Below, in pieces: positions 29,518-39,164 of a stretch of DNA of 64,000 nt. Below the pieces are notes generated by a model. It saw only the letters and a list, made by a program, of their open reading frames with translations, had not been told where the DNA came from and made no database searches. The DNA is from an uncultured Agathobacter sp. GTDB lineage: Bacteria > Bacillota > Clostridia > Lachnospirales > Lachnospiraceae. Position 1 is the stretch's first letter. Each line of letters opens with the position of its first letter. The stretch covers positions 167,893 through 231,892 of the forward strand of contig CALWLL010000056.1 in NCBI GenBank assembly GCA_944381555.1, written 5' to 3'. Position numbers and translations under genes: made by a program.

Positions 29518-30161
29518 AGCTGTTTTTCCTTCTTTCCAATTTTATTTTCTGTTCCGTTTATTAAGCGGACAATGTTATCCTTGTGCCGGATAATCGCCAT
29601 CGCACCAAAAATGAATGCCAGAATATTAAACTCCGTAACTGCCGTCTCCTCCAGCCCCAGAATTCCGTAGTAATTAAATATAAATACCTGAATAATAAAC
29701 AAGAATGCCATAAGGATAGAGCCCAGTGACACATACCGGCTTAACGCAATACACAATAAAAATACGGTAAGACACACCGGTACGGCAGCAGGGCAAACTG
29801 TAAATGCCACTCCTGCCGTACAGGCTATTCCTTTTCCGCCCCTGAACTTTAAGTAAAACGGAAAATTATGCCCCAAAACGGCACCTAACCCCGCATACAT
29901 CTCTAATACCTTAATGTCTCCCTCAAAACTTCCTCCGAAAAGAAACTTTACCAAAAGAATTGCAAATACAGATTTTAAGCAGTCTCCGGCGAATGTGACA
30001 ACTCCGCCTTTCCAGCCAAACTTACGAAGCGTATTCGTTGCTCCGGTATTGCCGCTTCCATGCTGGCGAATATCCACGCCATGCAGCTTTCCATATATAA
30101 AACCTGTCTGAAAAATTCCAAATACATATCCAATTGCCAATGCTGCCAAACGCATTCCCAT
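29514..30161 (-). CDS. plsY: Glycerol-3-phosphate acyltransferase PlsY
   Basis: 215 residues, about five membrane helices. The conserved loops HGSGNTGATN and GHNFPFYLKFRGGKGIA mark the active site. It transfers acyl from acyl-phosphate to glycerol-3-phosphate, giving lysophosphatidate. Encoded 2 bases after der and overlapping gpsA. Confidence 0.97.
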   Translation of the reverse strand: MGMRLAALAIGYVFGIFQTGFIYGKLHGVDIRQHGSGNTGATNTLRKFGWKGGVVTFAGDCLKSVFAILLVKFLFGGSFEGDIKVLEMYAGLGAVLGHNFPFYLKFRGGKGIACTAGVAFTVCPAAVPVCLTVFLLCIALSRYVSLGSILMAFLFIIQVFIFNYYGILGLEETAVTEFNILAFIFGAMAIIRHKDNIVRLINGTENKIGKKEKQL

Positions 30162-30163
30162 AA

Positions 30164-31489
30164 TTACTTATCTTCCTTTCGCTCACGGGTAATAAATTTA
30201 AGGGCAGTTCCCCTGAATCCGAACGTATCACGGATGCGGTTTTCCAGATATCTTGTATAAGAAAAATGCATCAGATTTTTGTCATTCACAAATACTACAA
30301 ATGTAGGCGGTTTTACAGATACCTGTGTTACGTAGTATATCTTCAGGCGTTTGCCCTTATCTGTAGGCGGCTGCTGCATTGCAACTGCCTCTGTTACGAT
30401 TTCATTTAAAACACCTGTCGCAACACGCATGCTGTTATTTTCAATGACGATATCAATCATTTCAAAGATTTTGTGAAGTCTTTGTCCTGATTTTGCTGAG
30501 ATGAACAGAATTTCTGCATACGGCATAAAGCTTAAAACATCACGGATATTCTGCGTATGCTCTTTTACCGTATCGTTGTTTTTTTCAATGGCATCCCATT
30601 TGTTTACCGCAATGATAATTCCTTTTCCTCTGTCATGGGCGATGCCTGCAATCTTAGCATCCTGTTCCGTAACGCCTTCTGTTGCGTCAATCACAAGAAT
30701 AACAACGTCTGCTCTCTCTACTGCTGCCACCGCACGGATAATACTGTACCGTTCAATATCTTCGGTAATCCTGCTCTTTCTTCGAATTCCTGCCGTATCA
30801 ATAAAAACATATTCCTGTTTATTATACTTAATGACGGTATCGATTGCGTCACGGGTTGTTCCGGCAATATTCGATACAATGACACGGTCCTCCTGCGCCA
30901 GCTTATTGATAAGGGAGGATTTGCCAACATTCGGTTTTCCGATAATGGCAACCTTCGGACGGTCATCCTCTGCTTCTTCCTTTGCAGATTCCGGGAAGTA
31001 CTTTACCACTTCGTCTAACATATCCCCAAGTCCCAGCTTATCCGCAGCGGAAACCGGGTATGGCTCACCGATGCCTAAGTTATAAAATTCATATACGTCA
31101 GCCATGTATTTCTCAAAGCTGTCCACCTTGTTTACTACCAGTACAACCGGCTTATGAGAACGGCGGAGCATATCTGCAACCTTTGCATCTGCATCCTGAA
31201 GTCCCTGTCTTACATCTACAATAAACATAATTACATCTGCCGTATCAATCGCAATCTGCGCCTGTTCACGCATCTGTGACAGAATGACGTCTCTGCTGTC
31301 GGGTTCAATTCCGCCGGTATCAATCAATGTAAAATTATAATCTAACCATGATACGTCTGCATAGATACGGTCCCGTGTCACACCCGGAGTATCCTTTACG
31401 ATAGAAATTCGTTCTCCCGCGAGGGTGTTAAACAGAGTCGATTTTCCAACATTTGGACGGCCGACAATTGCCACGATTGGTTTGCCCAT
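30164..31489 (-). CDS. der: Ribosome-assembly GTPase Der (EngA)
   Basis: 441 residues: two tandem GTPase domains with P-loops [12 protein letters not shown] (about 8-19) and [12 protein letters not shown] (about 184-195), each with NKxD (NKVD, NKWD), then a KH-like C-terminal domain. It is needed for 50S assembly. It is followed at 2 bases by plsY, an order common in Firmicutes. Confidence 0.98.
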   Translation of the reverse strand: MGKPIVAIVGRPNVGKSTLFNTLAGERISIVKDTPGVTRDRIYADVSWLDYNFTLIDTGGIEPDSRDVILSQMREQAQIAIDTADVIMFIVDVRQGLQDADAKVADMLRRSHKPVVLVVNKVDSFEKYMADVYEFYNLGIGEPYPVSAADKLGLGDMLDEVVKYFPESAKEEAEDDRPKVAIIGKPNVGKSSLINKLAQEDRVIVSNIAGTTRDAIDTVIKYNKQEYVFIDTAGIRRKSRITEDIERYSIIRAVAAVERADVVILVIDATEGVTEQDAKIAGIAHDRGKGIIIAVNKWDAIEKNNDTVKEHTQNIRDVLSFMPYAEILFISAKSGQRLHKIFEMIDIVIENNSMRVATGVLNEIVTEAVAMQQPPTDKGKRLKIYYVTQVSVKPPTFVVFVNDKNLMHFSYTRYLENRIRDTFGFRGTALKFITRERKEDK

Positions 31490-31521
31490 GATTTACCTCT
31501 TCTTTCTATATATCTAAACAA

Positions 31522-32889
31522 TTACTCTTCCAACTCACATCCGAGCATCGCCTCTAAAAGGGCCTGACCGCTTGATTTTACAATAAGGAGAGGAACTTGT
31601 AAAGCATTTTCCACATCCTCGGCCGTCTGGTCGTCTAAGAATACATTTTCACCCATACGAAGCATATTACATGGAATCGCAACCGCATTTCCAAGATTCC
31701 TGCCCTTAAGCTGCGCTACCATATCCTGTGCGGTAATAAGACCTGATACCGTAATTCTCTCCCCAAAGAACTCATTGCGGATTTCCACCACCTCTACCTC
31801 ATATCCTTTAAATTCCTTCATAAACTTCTCTGCGAGTTCTTTGATGAACGGTCCCGCCAGTTTTCCCGTAGCAATGGTAACCTTATGTACGCCGCCACAT
31901 TCATCTTCTAAGTATTCCATTGCCTCCGTTTTTGCCTTGGCATCATTCCGGTATTCATTCAGGGCGTCCTCAAACTCATTTATCAGAAGGCGAAGCATAC
32001 CCACACCGTTTTCTAACTGCAGATACCCGTCATAACGTTCCTCTTCCGGAAGCGGAAGTCCTGCTAAAAGGTACCATTCGTCACTTGCCTGCACAAAATG
32101 CATATCATGTTCTTTCATACAAATCTTCTGCCATTTTTCAACTGTCGCAATCACTTCTATGGCGTCTTCTTTTGTAAAAGGCTCTAATGGATATAACCCT
32201 TCGCGGTATTTGGTAAGCCCAACCGGTACAACAGACAGGCTTTCCATATAAGGAAGGTATTTTGACAAATCACGCAAGGTTCTCTCCAGCTCCTCTTTGT
32301 CATTTTCTCCCTTGCACAGTACAATCTGTCCGTTCATCTGAATCCCCGCCTCATAAAGGCGGTCAATCTTCTTAAGCGCCTCTCCCGCAAAACGGTTATG
32401 AAGCATTTTGCAGCGAAGTTTCGGATTTGTGGTATGAACAGAAATATTGATTGGGGCGAGTTTGTACTGGATGATTCTCTCTAAGTCCTTGTCCTTCATA
32501 TTGGTAAGGGTAACATAATTTCCCTGTAAAAAGGAAAGACGTGAATCGTCATCCTTAAAATACAAGGTTTCTCTCATCCCCGGAGGCATCTGGTCGATAA
32601 AGCAAAACATACACTTATTCGTGCACGACTTATACTCGTCCATTAACCCATTTTCAAACTCGATTCCCAAATCTTCATCATACTCTTTCTCAATCTCTAA
32701 TTTCCATTCTTCTCCATCTGCTTTGCGAATCAGAAGTTCTATATATATATCATTTACAAAAAAATGATAATCAAATACATCTTCTATCTCTTTTCCGTTG
32801 ATGGATACCAGTGTATCTCCCGGCTCTAATCCCATCTCTTCTGCGATACTGTCCGGTAATATGTTATATATAACATGCTGTCTGCTCAT
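31522..32889 (-). CDS. DUF512 protein with PDZ and radical-SAM-like region
   Basis: 455 residues. A PDZ-like N-terminus (about 1-75) is followed by a radical-SAM-type cysteine motif CTNKCMFCF (C-x3-C-x2-C) and a TIM-barrel-like region; the C-terminal 200 residues are DUF512. The family is conserved next to der in Clostridia but its reaction is unknown. The cysteine motif suggests a 4Fe-4S cluster. It starts the der-plsY-gpsA run, 32 bases upstream of der. Confidence 0.9.
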   Translation of the reverse strand: MSRQHVIYNILPDSIAEEMGLEPGDTLVSINGKEIEDVFDYHFFVNDIYIELLIRKADGEEWKLEIEKEYDEDLGIEFENGLMDEYKSCTNKCMFCFIDQMPPGMRETLYFKDDDSRLSFLQGNYVTLTNMKDKDLERIIQYKLAPINISVHTTNPKLRCKMLHNRFAGEALKKIDRLYEAGIQMNGQIVLCKGENDKEELERTLRDLSKYLPYMESLSVVPVGLTKYREGLYPLEPFTKEDAIEVIATVEKWQKICMKEHDMHFVQASDEWYLLAGLPLPEEERYDGYLQLENGVGMLRLLINEFEDALNEYRNDAKAKTEAMEYLEDECGGVHKVTIATGKLAGPFIKELAEKFMKEFKGYEVEVVEIRNEFFGERITVSGLITAQDMVAQLKGRNLGNAVAIPCNMLRMGENVFLDDQTAEDVENALQVPLLIVKSSGQALLEAMLGCELEE

Positions 32890-32985
32890 AATTCCTCTCT
32901 TACTGTTTCAAAATGAAATCCTGTACCTCTTCCTGCATGGAATAAGGCAATAATACTATACAATAAAACTTCCTGTCAGACAAGC

Positions 32986-33014
32986 TGAAAAAGTCCGGGA
33001 CTTTATCGTCCCGA
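32986..33014 (-). terminator. Intrinsic terminator of the YtrA-type ABC operon
   Basis: Minus strand stem CGGGAC / GTCCCG (33008-33013 and 32996-33001) with a GATAAA loop region and then GACTTTTT. Confidence 0.75.
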
Positions 33015-33026
33015 ACCTTCCTCTGC

Positions 33027-34913
33027 TTATTCAGAAAGCACATCCTCTCCCCAGTAAATATCCTCTGCGGATTCCAGATTTTTTAATTCTAATTCATTGA
33101 TTGCATTCAGAATGTTGACACAGTCCTTTCCAAAGTAAACATTTCTATAATTATATGCATACTCGCCGTCATCTCTCTTATCCTCAGAAATATAAGTCTC
33201 CAGATAAATACAATAAGTCAATTCCGTTTTTGTAGTGTCTTCGTATTCGCCAAAATAGTAACCGTTATATTTCATCAGATTTCCTGCTAATCCATCTGCA
33301 ATGATGGCCTCATACAATTTCTCGCCCTGTGTGGCAGTAAGCTCCTCCGATATGCTTTCCACTCTTAGCGTATCTGTATTCTCTGTTTTTACACAGACAT
33401 CCATATCGATTTGTCCATATCCAAATTTCTGCGGTTTTTCGTAATCGCTGCCCAACAGAAAGCTAAGGAAATTCTCCGGCTCTTTTTCTATTTCTTCAAT
33501 GGTATCAATGATTTCCTTTCCTTCCCCTTCGTATGGAATTCTATAGTTTCTTTTCATGGTGCTGCCATCCTTTAAGCAGTAAGAGATATAAATCCATTGT
33601 GTATGCACATCTTCATCATAGCTGCTTAAATCTAATTCTTCATACTCTTCAAGATTCTCTAATATTTTTTCATGGATATCAATTACTTTCTCCACATCTT
33701 CATTTTCATATTCTACATAATATCCCATACTAAGGCCTACATAGTCTACATCCTCCGCCTTAGGAATACGTTTTTCTTCCACATTGGAATAAACTACCAC
33801 TCCTCCAAGTGATAACAGCAATACGATGCAAAAGATTCCGCAGCCCTTCCAGTTTTGCTTCTTAAATACACGGAAGGTTTTTCTGACAAACATATCTGCC
33901 ACAAAATAGAACACCGCCCCAAAAAATAGAAGCCCAATCACAAAGCCTGCGTAAGAAAATGCAAATCCGATTTGTGTAAACAGTACACTAAAAAAAATCG
34001 TAATATAAAATCCTGCAAGCGAACCAACACCCCAGCGAAAAATCGGCTTTAAAATTCCAACCGTAATCAAATCTCCGGCACTCTCTATCCTGCGTCTGCG
34101 ATATACAAAATATGCTGCCACATAGAGAACAACTGCTATTATAAAATAAATAAGAATACAGGCAATCCCATCTACAGATAACCCTGTAATCCTGCCTGAT
34201 GCGTCTGTCTGATAGCTGATTGTAACCTTACTCAGATAGCACACAATCGGTGCGAACCATATCAGTATCTCTTCTGCCAAAAGCCCCACAGCACACACGC
34301 CATACCCGAATAGCTCTACAATCATCTGAACCAGAGCATTAACGGCATATGCAAGAGCATTGAGAATAATCACATAAACCGGTAATGCCACAAGCTGCCC
34401 TGTAAAAAAAGCACAAAACGTTACAAATGCAAATGAGATAAATGCAGTGACCATTGCGATTAACAGCCACATACCAACATATTCTACCTGCGGAATTCCC
34501 GCGTCTAAGCATACAAGAATCGTCAGCACAAAAGTAAAAATCTGCGGTACAATAAGAAACACCAATCCTGATATCACATTCGTTCCAAATAATTCCCTTC
34601 TGTCTACCGGAAGGGAATGAATCATGTTAGCGCTCTGGCTTCTGTACAGATAACTAAACAATGCCATACCTGCAATGACCACAGCACATGCAATAACACA
34701 AATATAATAAGAAGGCTGAATGGCTTCAGACAATTCCATAAGCATTTGCGTTTCGGTTAAAGGCTTTATCCTGTATCTATCCTGCATACTAAACCACAGG
34801 TTGACCGGAAGTCCCCCTAAAAGAAATAAGGTGTAGACAACCCAGATAGGCCAGTAAAGGGTTACATTTTTCAAAAATATGGTTTTATTAAAAAAGGATA
34901 TCTTTGACTTCAT
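33027..34913 (-). CDS. ABC permease with large C-terminal DUF6449-like domain
   Basis: 628 residues. About 350 residues carry about ten membrane helices of the ABC-2/YtrC-D type, followed after a final helix (about 358-378) by a 250-residue acidic extracytoplasmic domain resembling DUF6449. Its start overlaps the ATPase gene by 26 bases. Related Firmicutes operons respond to cell-wall antibiotics; that role is inferred from operon type, not shown here. Confidence 0.8.
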   Translation of the reverse strand: MKSKISFFNKTIFLKNVTLYWPIWVVYTLFLLGGLPVNLWFSMQDRYRIKPLTETQMLMELSEAIQPSYYICVIACAVVIAGMALFSYLYRSQSANMIHSLPVDRRELFGTNVISGLVFLIVPQIFTFVLTILVCLDAGIPQVEYVGMWLLIAMVTAFISFAFVTFCAFFTGQLVALPVYVIILNALAYAVNALVQMIVELFGYGVCAVGLLAEEILIWFAPIVCYLSKVTISYQTDASGRITGLSVDGIACILIYFIIAVVLYVAAYFVYRRRRIESAGDLITVGILKPIFRWGVGSLAGFYITIFFSVLFTQIGFAFSYAGFVIGLLFFGAVFYFVADMFVRKTFRVFKKQNWKGCGIFCIVLLLSLGGVVVYSNVEEKRIPKAEDVDYVGLSMGYYVEYENEDVEKVIDIHEKILENLEEYEELDLSSYDEDVHTQWIYISYCLKDGSTMKRNYRIPYEGEGKEIIDTIEEIEKEPENFLSFLLGSDYEKPQKFGYGQIDMDVCVKTENTDTLRVESISEELTATQGEKLYEAIIADGLAGNLMKYNGYYFGEYEDTTKTELTYCIYLETYISEDKRDDGEYAYNYRNVYFGKDCVNILNAINELELKNLESAEDIYWGEDVLSE

Positions 34914-35793
34914 AATCTACACCTCCCATCTCATAAATAAAAATCTCTTCCAATGTAAGCGGAAGAATATCTACAATTGCAAACTGATGCTCGTCATTGG
35001 CAATTGCTTCTGCTGCCTCTTTGGGATTTCCTCTTACGATTAACGTATACACACGTCCCGTATTCGCCATGTGCAGCACCTTAAACTCCGGTGGGAGCTT
35101 CGGCATACCGTTTTGGCACGCAACCTGAATCTTTGCAATATTTCCCTGCAATTCCGTCAGAGAACGCTCAATGATAACCTTCCCTTTATTCATAATGCCT
35201 ACATGATCACATACATCCTCTAACTCTCTTAAATTGTGGGAAGATACCAGAACTGTCACCTGACTCTCCGTAACCTCCGCCATAAGAATACTCCAAATCT
35301 GCCTTCTCATAACCGGATCAAGCCCGTCAACCGGCTCATCCAAAATCAAAACCTCCGGCTTACAACAGATTGCCAGCCAGAATGCCACCTGCTTCTGCAT
35401 ACCCTTCGAAAGCCTTCGGATATTCCGCTTTAAATCAATACTCGAAAAATATTCCTTCAGCCGATAGAACATCTCCTCGTCAAAAGACGGATATAAACCC
35501 TTATAGTAACGCATCATCTCCATTGTATCTGCCTGCAGAAAATAAAATAAATCATCCGGGATGTAGGCAATTTTAGCTTTTATGCTACGGTTTTCATATA
35601 CAGGCTCACCTTTTATAAACACTTCTCCCGCGTCCTGTCTGTATACGCCTGTCAGATGGCGGATGATGGTTGATTTTCCTGCTCCGTTCGGTCCTACAAG
35701 GCCATATACCTCTCCTTTTCCTACATGCATATTCACGCCATCTAACGCGCGAAAACCTTCAAATTCTTTTATCACATTATTTACCTGAATCAT
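34888..35793 (-). CDS. ABC transporter ATPase (YtrB type)
   Basis: 301 residues. Walker A GPNGAGKST, signature LSKGMQKQV and Walker B VLILDEPVDGLDP are intact. The middle gene of a GntR-ATPase-permease operon, overlapping the regulator by 17 bases and the permease by 26. Confidence 0.92.
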   Translation of the reverse strand: MIQVNNVIKEFEGFRALDGVNMHVGKGEVYGLVGPNGAGKSTIIRHLTGVYRQDAGEVFIKGEPVYENRSIKAKIAYIPDDLFYFLQADTMEMMRYYKGLYPSFDEEMFYRLKEYFSSIDLKRNIRRLSKGMQKQVAFWLAICCKPEVLILDEPVDGLDPVMRRQIWSILMAEVTESQVTVLVSSHNLRELEDVCDHVGIMNKGKVIIERSLTELQGNIAKIQVACQNGMPKLPPEFKVLHMANTGRVYTLIVRGNPKEAAEAIANDEHQFAIVDILPLTLEEIFIYEMGGVDYEVKDILF

Positions 35794-36163
35794 TTAAGTT
35801 TCCTCCTTCTGCCAGCCCTTGTACCCTGTCACTCAATTCCTCCGGTGTTACAGAAAAGCCAAATAACTGCTTTGCAATTTTATCAAACTGCTCATACAAT
35901 TCGTTTGTCCTTCTCTCCATTAAATGTAAATCTTTTTTCACATAAGTCCCTATTCCGGCCTGTGTATATAGAATACCTTCCTTTTCCAATTCTTTATAAG
36001 CTCTTGAAATGGTATTGGGATTGATTGCGAGCTTAGAAGCCATTTCCCGTACAGACGGCAGTTTTTCACCCGCAGAAAGGACTTCGTTATAAACCATCTG
36101 CTTAATACCCTCTTTGACCTGTTCATATATGGGCTTTGCATCTCTGTAATTAAGCTGAATCAC
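35777..36163 (-). CDS. GntR-family regulator (YtrA subfamily)
   Basis: 128 residues: a winged helix domain (about 10-75, with LPSVREMASKLAINPNTISRAY) and a short C-terminal dimerisation helix pair, no large effector domain, which defines the YtrA subfamily. It probably represses its own operon. The start codon is GTG with GGAGGG 6 bases upstream. Confidence 0.92.
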   Translation of the reverse strand: MIQLNYRDAKPIYEQVKEGIKQMVYNEVLSAGEKLPSVREMASKLAINPNTISRAYKELEKEGILYTQAGIGTYVKKDLHLMERRTNELYEQFDKIAKQLFGFSVTPEELSDRVQGLAEGGNLNDSGK

Positions 36164-36413
36164 GTTCTTCCCTCCTAAATAGTTGTGACACCGTTCTCTT
36201 TTTTGGTGTACTACTCCGATTGATACAGTCAGTGTACCACACCTTTTGCTTTCTGTAATTAAATCCTGCGGAATATTTTCTTATGACTTTCTTAATACTT
36301 GCGTATTCGCTTACTTTCTTTCTGCGAGTGGACTTAAGAAAATGTTGCAAAGTATGATGAGGTAGCAGGTAGACAACATGGAGGGTACCTATATTCACTG
36401 AAATAAAATCAAT
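36164..36413. other. Intergenic region without a supported gene
   Basis: About 250 bases. It holds the leader of the YtrA-type operon. Two similar GGTGTACTA / AGTGTACCA sites near 36205 and 36231 could be operator half-sites. TTTCTTAA and TTAAGAAA arms (near 36293 and 36334) frame an imperfect inverted repeat. A 106-residue minus frame crosses it but has no ribosome-binding site or recognisable protein. Confidence 0.4.
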
Positions 36414-36454
36414 AAAAAAATCTCCCGGTATGCTGAAGTGTATCGGGAGATTTT
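36414..36454 (-). terminator. Intrinsic terminator of the M42 peptidase gene
   Basis: Minus strand stem AAAATCTCCCGATA / TACCGGGAGATTT with a run of seven T. Confidence 0.9.
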
Positions 36455-36460
36455 CTATCC

Positions 36461-37498
36461 TTATTTGCAATAGGCAATCAACAGTTTTAAGGTATTCTCT
36501 ACGCCGTCCTTGTGGCTTCTTTCATATCCATGAGAAGCATATACGCCTGCACCGATCAAGCCATGACGAATGTCATAGCCCGCACATAAGGTCACGTCTA
36601 CATCCGAACCATAATACGGGTAAATATCAACGGCAAATCCCAGTTTTTCGTCCTTTGCAGCTTTGATAAGTCCGGTTACCACATCATAATTATATGGTCC
36701 GCGAGAATCCTTTGCACAAATCGATACCATATGTTCATCACAGGTTAGTCCATCGCCAACACAGCCCATGTCTACAGAAATCATTTCCGTAACCCCTTCC
36801 GGAATGGAAGCCGCACCGCCGTGTCCAACCTCTTCATATACCGTGATGTAATGGTATTGACGGTTTTCCAATTCAATTCTATTCTCTTTTAAATATTTGG
36901 CATATCCAAGTAATATTCCAACGCTTAACTTGTCATCTAGAAAGCGGCTCTTGATATATCCTTTTTCCGTGACTGTAGTCCTTGGATCAAAACATACAAT
37001 ATCGCCCACCATAATACCAAGTTTTTCGGTGTCTTCTTTGGAATGAACCACTTCATCCAATACAACCTCCATACCTGAATATTTTCGTTTTTCATCATTA
37101 TATTCGCCATTTACATGAACCGATGCATTGTTAAGCTGGAAGGTGCCTTCGTATACGCCGTCGAAACGGGTAATTATACGGCAGTTTTCTGCTTCTGCAT
37201 TATTTGGATTCATTCCGCCAAGCGGAGATACCTTAAGATTGCCGTTTCCCTTGATTTCGGAAACCATTGCACCAAGGGTATCCACATGTGCGGCAAGGAC
37301 AATGCCATTCTCTTTGTTCTTTCCGCCCAAGTCTGCAATTACACCGCCTTTTACCGTCATTCGCGGCTCATATCCCAGCTTTCTGTACTCATTCATTACA
37401 AATTCCGCTGCGGTTTTGGTATAACCCGTTGGGCTGTCGATTGCAAGAAGCCTGCATGTTACGTCTGTAATATAGTCAACATATTTCTTTACTTTCAT
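36461..37498 (-). CDS. M42-family metallopeptidase
   Basis: 345 residues. The dinuclear metal site is intact: His in AAHVDTLG, Asp in RFLDDKLS, Glu in EEVGHGGA, Asp in SVDMG and His in YASHGYERSH. Members are cytosolic aminopeptidases (glutamyl or leucyl) that form tetrahedral dodecamers and trim peptides; older annotation as endoglucanase is misleading. It is the last gene before a strong terminator. Confidence 0.93.
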   Translation of the reverse strand: MKVKKYVDYITDVTCRLLAIDSPTGYTKTAAEFVMNEYRKLGYEPRMTVKGGVIADLGGKNKENGIVLAAHVDTLGAMVSEIKGNGNLKVSPLGGMNPNNAEAENCRIITRFDGVYEGTFQLNNASVHVNGEYNDEKRKYSGMEVVLDEVVHSKEDTEKLGIMVGDIVCFDPRTTVTEKGYIKSRFLDDKLSVGILLGYAKYLKENRIELENRQYHYITVYEEVGHGGAASIPEGVTEMISVDMGCVGDGLTCDEHMVSICAKDSRGPYNYDVVTGLIKAAKDEKLGFAVDIYPYYGSDVDVTLCAGYDIRHGLIGAGVYASHGYERSHKDGVENTLKLLIAYCK

Positions 37499-37516
37499 AT
37501 AGTTATCCTCATTTCT

Positions 37517-38392
37517 CTATTTTAGATACATAAATGCTCCAAGATTTCCGCGTTTTCCCATACTTGCTCTATGCGAAAACAACAGCTTTTCGTTGCAGCA
37601 TGTACAGATGTTGGTCACTGCCAGATGATTCGGCTGTATTCCTGCCGCAAGCAGGATTATCTCATTGGTTTTCCAAAGGTCTAGCTGATATTTTCCGTTG
37701 CCTTTATCCAGAAAAATCTCTTTCCCTTCCTTTGGAAATGCCTGATAAAAATGCTCTGCCACATCTTCGCTTATCTCATAGCACGCCTTACAGATAGAAG
37801 GACCGATTGCCGCATATACGTCTGCGGGATTCGTCCCATACGCTTCCTTCATGGCTTCCAGTGTCTTTTGCCCCATCCGGTTGACCGTACCTCTCCAGCC
37901 CGAATGGCTAAGCCCGATTGCCTTATGCACCGGGTCTACAAAATACAACGGTACACAATCCGCATAAAAAGTAGACAGGACAACTCCCTGCTCATTTGTA
38001 ATCAGCCCGTCTACATCTTTGTATTCTTTTGGTCTTGTTATGCCTTTCCCGCAGTCTGCGCGTCCCACTTTCCGAACATTGGTCGTATGCGTCTGGTCGG
38101 CCGCCACAAAATCATCTACCTGTGCATGCATAGCCTTTGCTACTCTGCGATAATTCTCCATTACCGCCTCAGGGTCATCTCCCCTTGTTATGCCAAAATT
38201 CATGGTCCCATAAATCCCCTTGCTTACTCCGCCCAAACGGGTGCTAAAGCAATGCTCCACAATCCCCAACTGTTCAAGCATCGGGAAATGGAGCAAGGGA
38301 ACTATTGTCTTTGCATTCTCTTCCAAATTATCTTCTAAAATATGATTTGTAAAAACTAATATGTTTTGATTTGTTTTTTTGATAAATTCCAT
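37517..38392 (-). CDS. pgeF: PgeF/YfiH-family multicopper-fold enzyme
   Basis: 291 residues. The active-site His and Cys positions are visible: ADQTH, FYADCVPLYF and GLSHSGWRG. The family hydrolyses wrongly incorporated L-Ser from peptidoglycan precursors in E. coli and shows purine nucleoside phosphorylase activity in other species, so the role here is open. It lies 18 bases before the M42 gene. Confidence 0.92.
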   Translation of the reverse strand: MEFIKKTNQNILVFTNHILEDNLEENAKTIVPLLHFPMLEQLGIVEHCFSTRLGGVSKGIYGTMNFGITRGDDPEAVMENYRRVAKAMHAQVDDFVAADQTHTTNVRKVGRADCGKGITRPKEYKDVDGLITNEQGVVLSTFYADCVPLYFVDPVHKAIGLSHSGWRGTVNRMGQKTLEAMKEAYGTNPADVYAAIGPSICKACYEISEDVAEHFYQAFPKEGKEIFLDKGNGKYQLDLWKTNEIILLAAGIQPNHLAVTNICTCCNEKLLFSHRASMGKRGNLGAFMYLK

Positions 38393-38420
38393 TCTCTATT
38401 CCTACTAAAATTATTGCAAA

Positions 38421-38765
38421 TTAAAATGCATTTTCAATGTGTGTAAGATGTTCGCCCTCAAATGCAATCACATCAAACCTGCACGGCGTCCATTCCGTCA
38501 TGCCGTGTTTCATCAGATAGGCAAGCGCACTCTTTCGGATTTTCTTTTGTTTTCGAAAATCTACTGCTTCAAGAGGATTTCCATATGCGCTTGTAGTACG
38601 GTATTTTACCTCGATAAAGCACAGATACATTCCATCTTTCGCCACAATATCAATCTCCCCGCTTCGCGTATGATAATTGCATTCCAGAACGGCATATTCT
38701 TTTTGCCGCAGATATTCTACTGCTTTTTGCTCATAGTAAGAGCCTACCCTGCGCTTGTTTTTCAT
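38421..38765 (-). CDS. YraN/UPF0102 endonuclease-like protein
   Basis: 114 residues, the normal size. The nuclease-fold residues are in GEIDIVAKDG and FIEVKYR, the D-x-(E/Q)-x-K pattern of the restriction-enzyme fold. Often found near rnhB. Cellular role unknown. Confidence 0.92.
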   Translation of the reverse strand: MKNKRRVGSYYEQKAVEYLRQKEYAVLECNYHTRSGEIDIVAKDGMYLCFIEVKYRTTSAYGNPLEAVDFRKQKKIRKSALAYLMKHGMTEWTPCRFDVIAFEGEHLTHIENAF

Positions 38766-38792
38766 AAAGCCCCTTCTCTCCCCAAGCGGCTT

Positions 38793-39083
38793 TTATTTTT
38801 TCTTTGCGCCGTCTAATTTTGCTTTCAGACGGTCCATATCATCTACAAAGACAAGGATTTCTGCCACCACATCATACAGCTCCGGTGGTATGGAATCGCC
38901 AATCTTAAGTCTTGAGAGCGTATCCGCAAGCTTATTGTCTTTATATAGCGGCACATCATTTTCTTTTGCTTTTTCAATTATCTTCTCTGCCAGTTCGCCC
39001 TTACCGGTAGCCAGAATCTTCGGGGCGCCATCCCCCGGCTCATATGCCACCGCAACCGCAGTTTTTGTATCCTGTTCACTCAT
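38793..39083 (-). CDS. Stand-alone FlhB C-terminal-like protein (YlqH type)
   Basis: 96 residues that align only with the cytoplasmic tail of FlhB/YscU export-switch proteins: AVAVAYEPGDGAPKILATG, then EKAKENDVPLYKD and a final IPPELYDVVAEILVFV. The NPTH self-cleavage motif of true FlhB is missing; the protein begins where cleaved FlhB would. There is no membrane part and no flagellar gene in the window. It lies directly after a FliK-like gene. Confidence 0.88.
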   Translation of the reverse strand: MSEQDTKTAVAVAYEPGDGAPKILATGKGELAEKIIEKAKENDVPLYKDNKLADTLSRLKIGDSIPPELYDVVAEILVFVDDMDRLKAKLDGAKKK

Positions 39084-39164
39084 TGCTTTTCTTACCCACA
39101 GACTTTCTTTTAACCTTCCTTTTCGACATTTCTAAAATCTGTATACAGCTCCAAATTCCGCCCG

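Noticed and set aside
36150-36470. 106-residue minus-strand frame in the gap between the GntR gene and the M42 gene
   Set aside because: No ribosome-binding site, overlaps a clear terminator and the GntR leader, and the protein resembles nothing recognisable.
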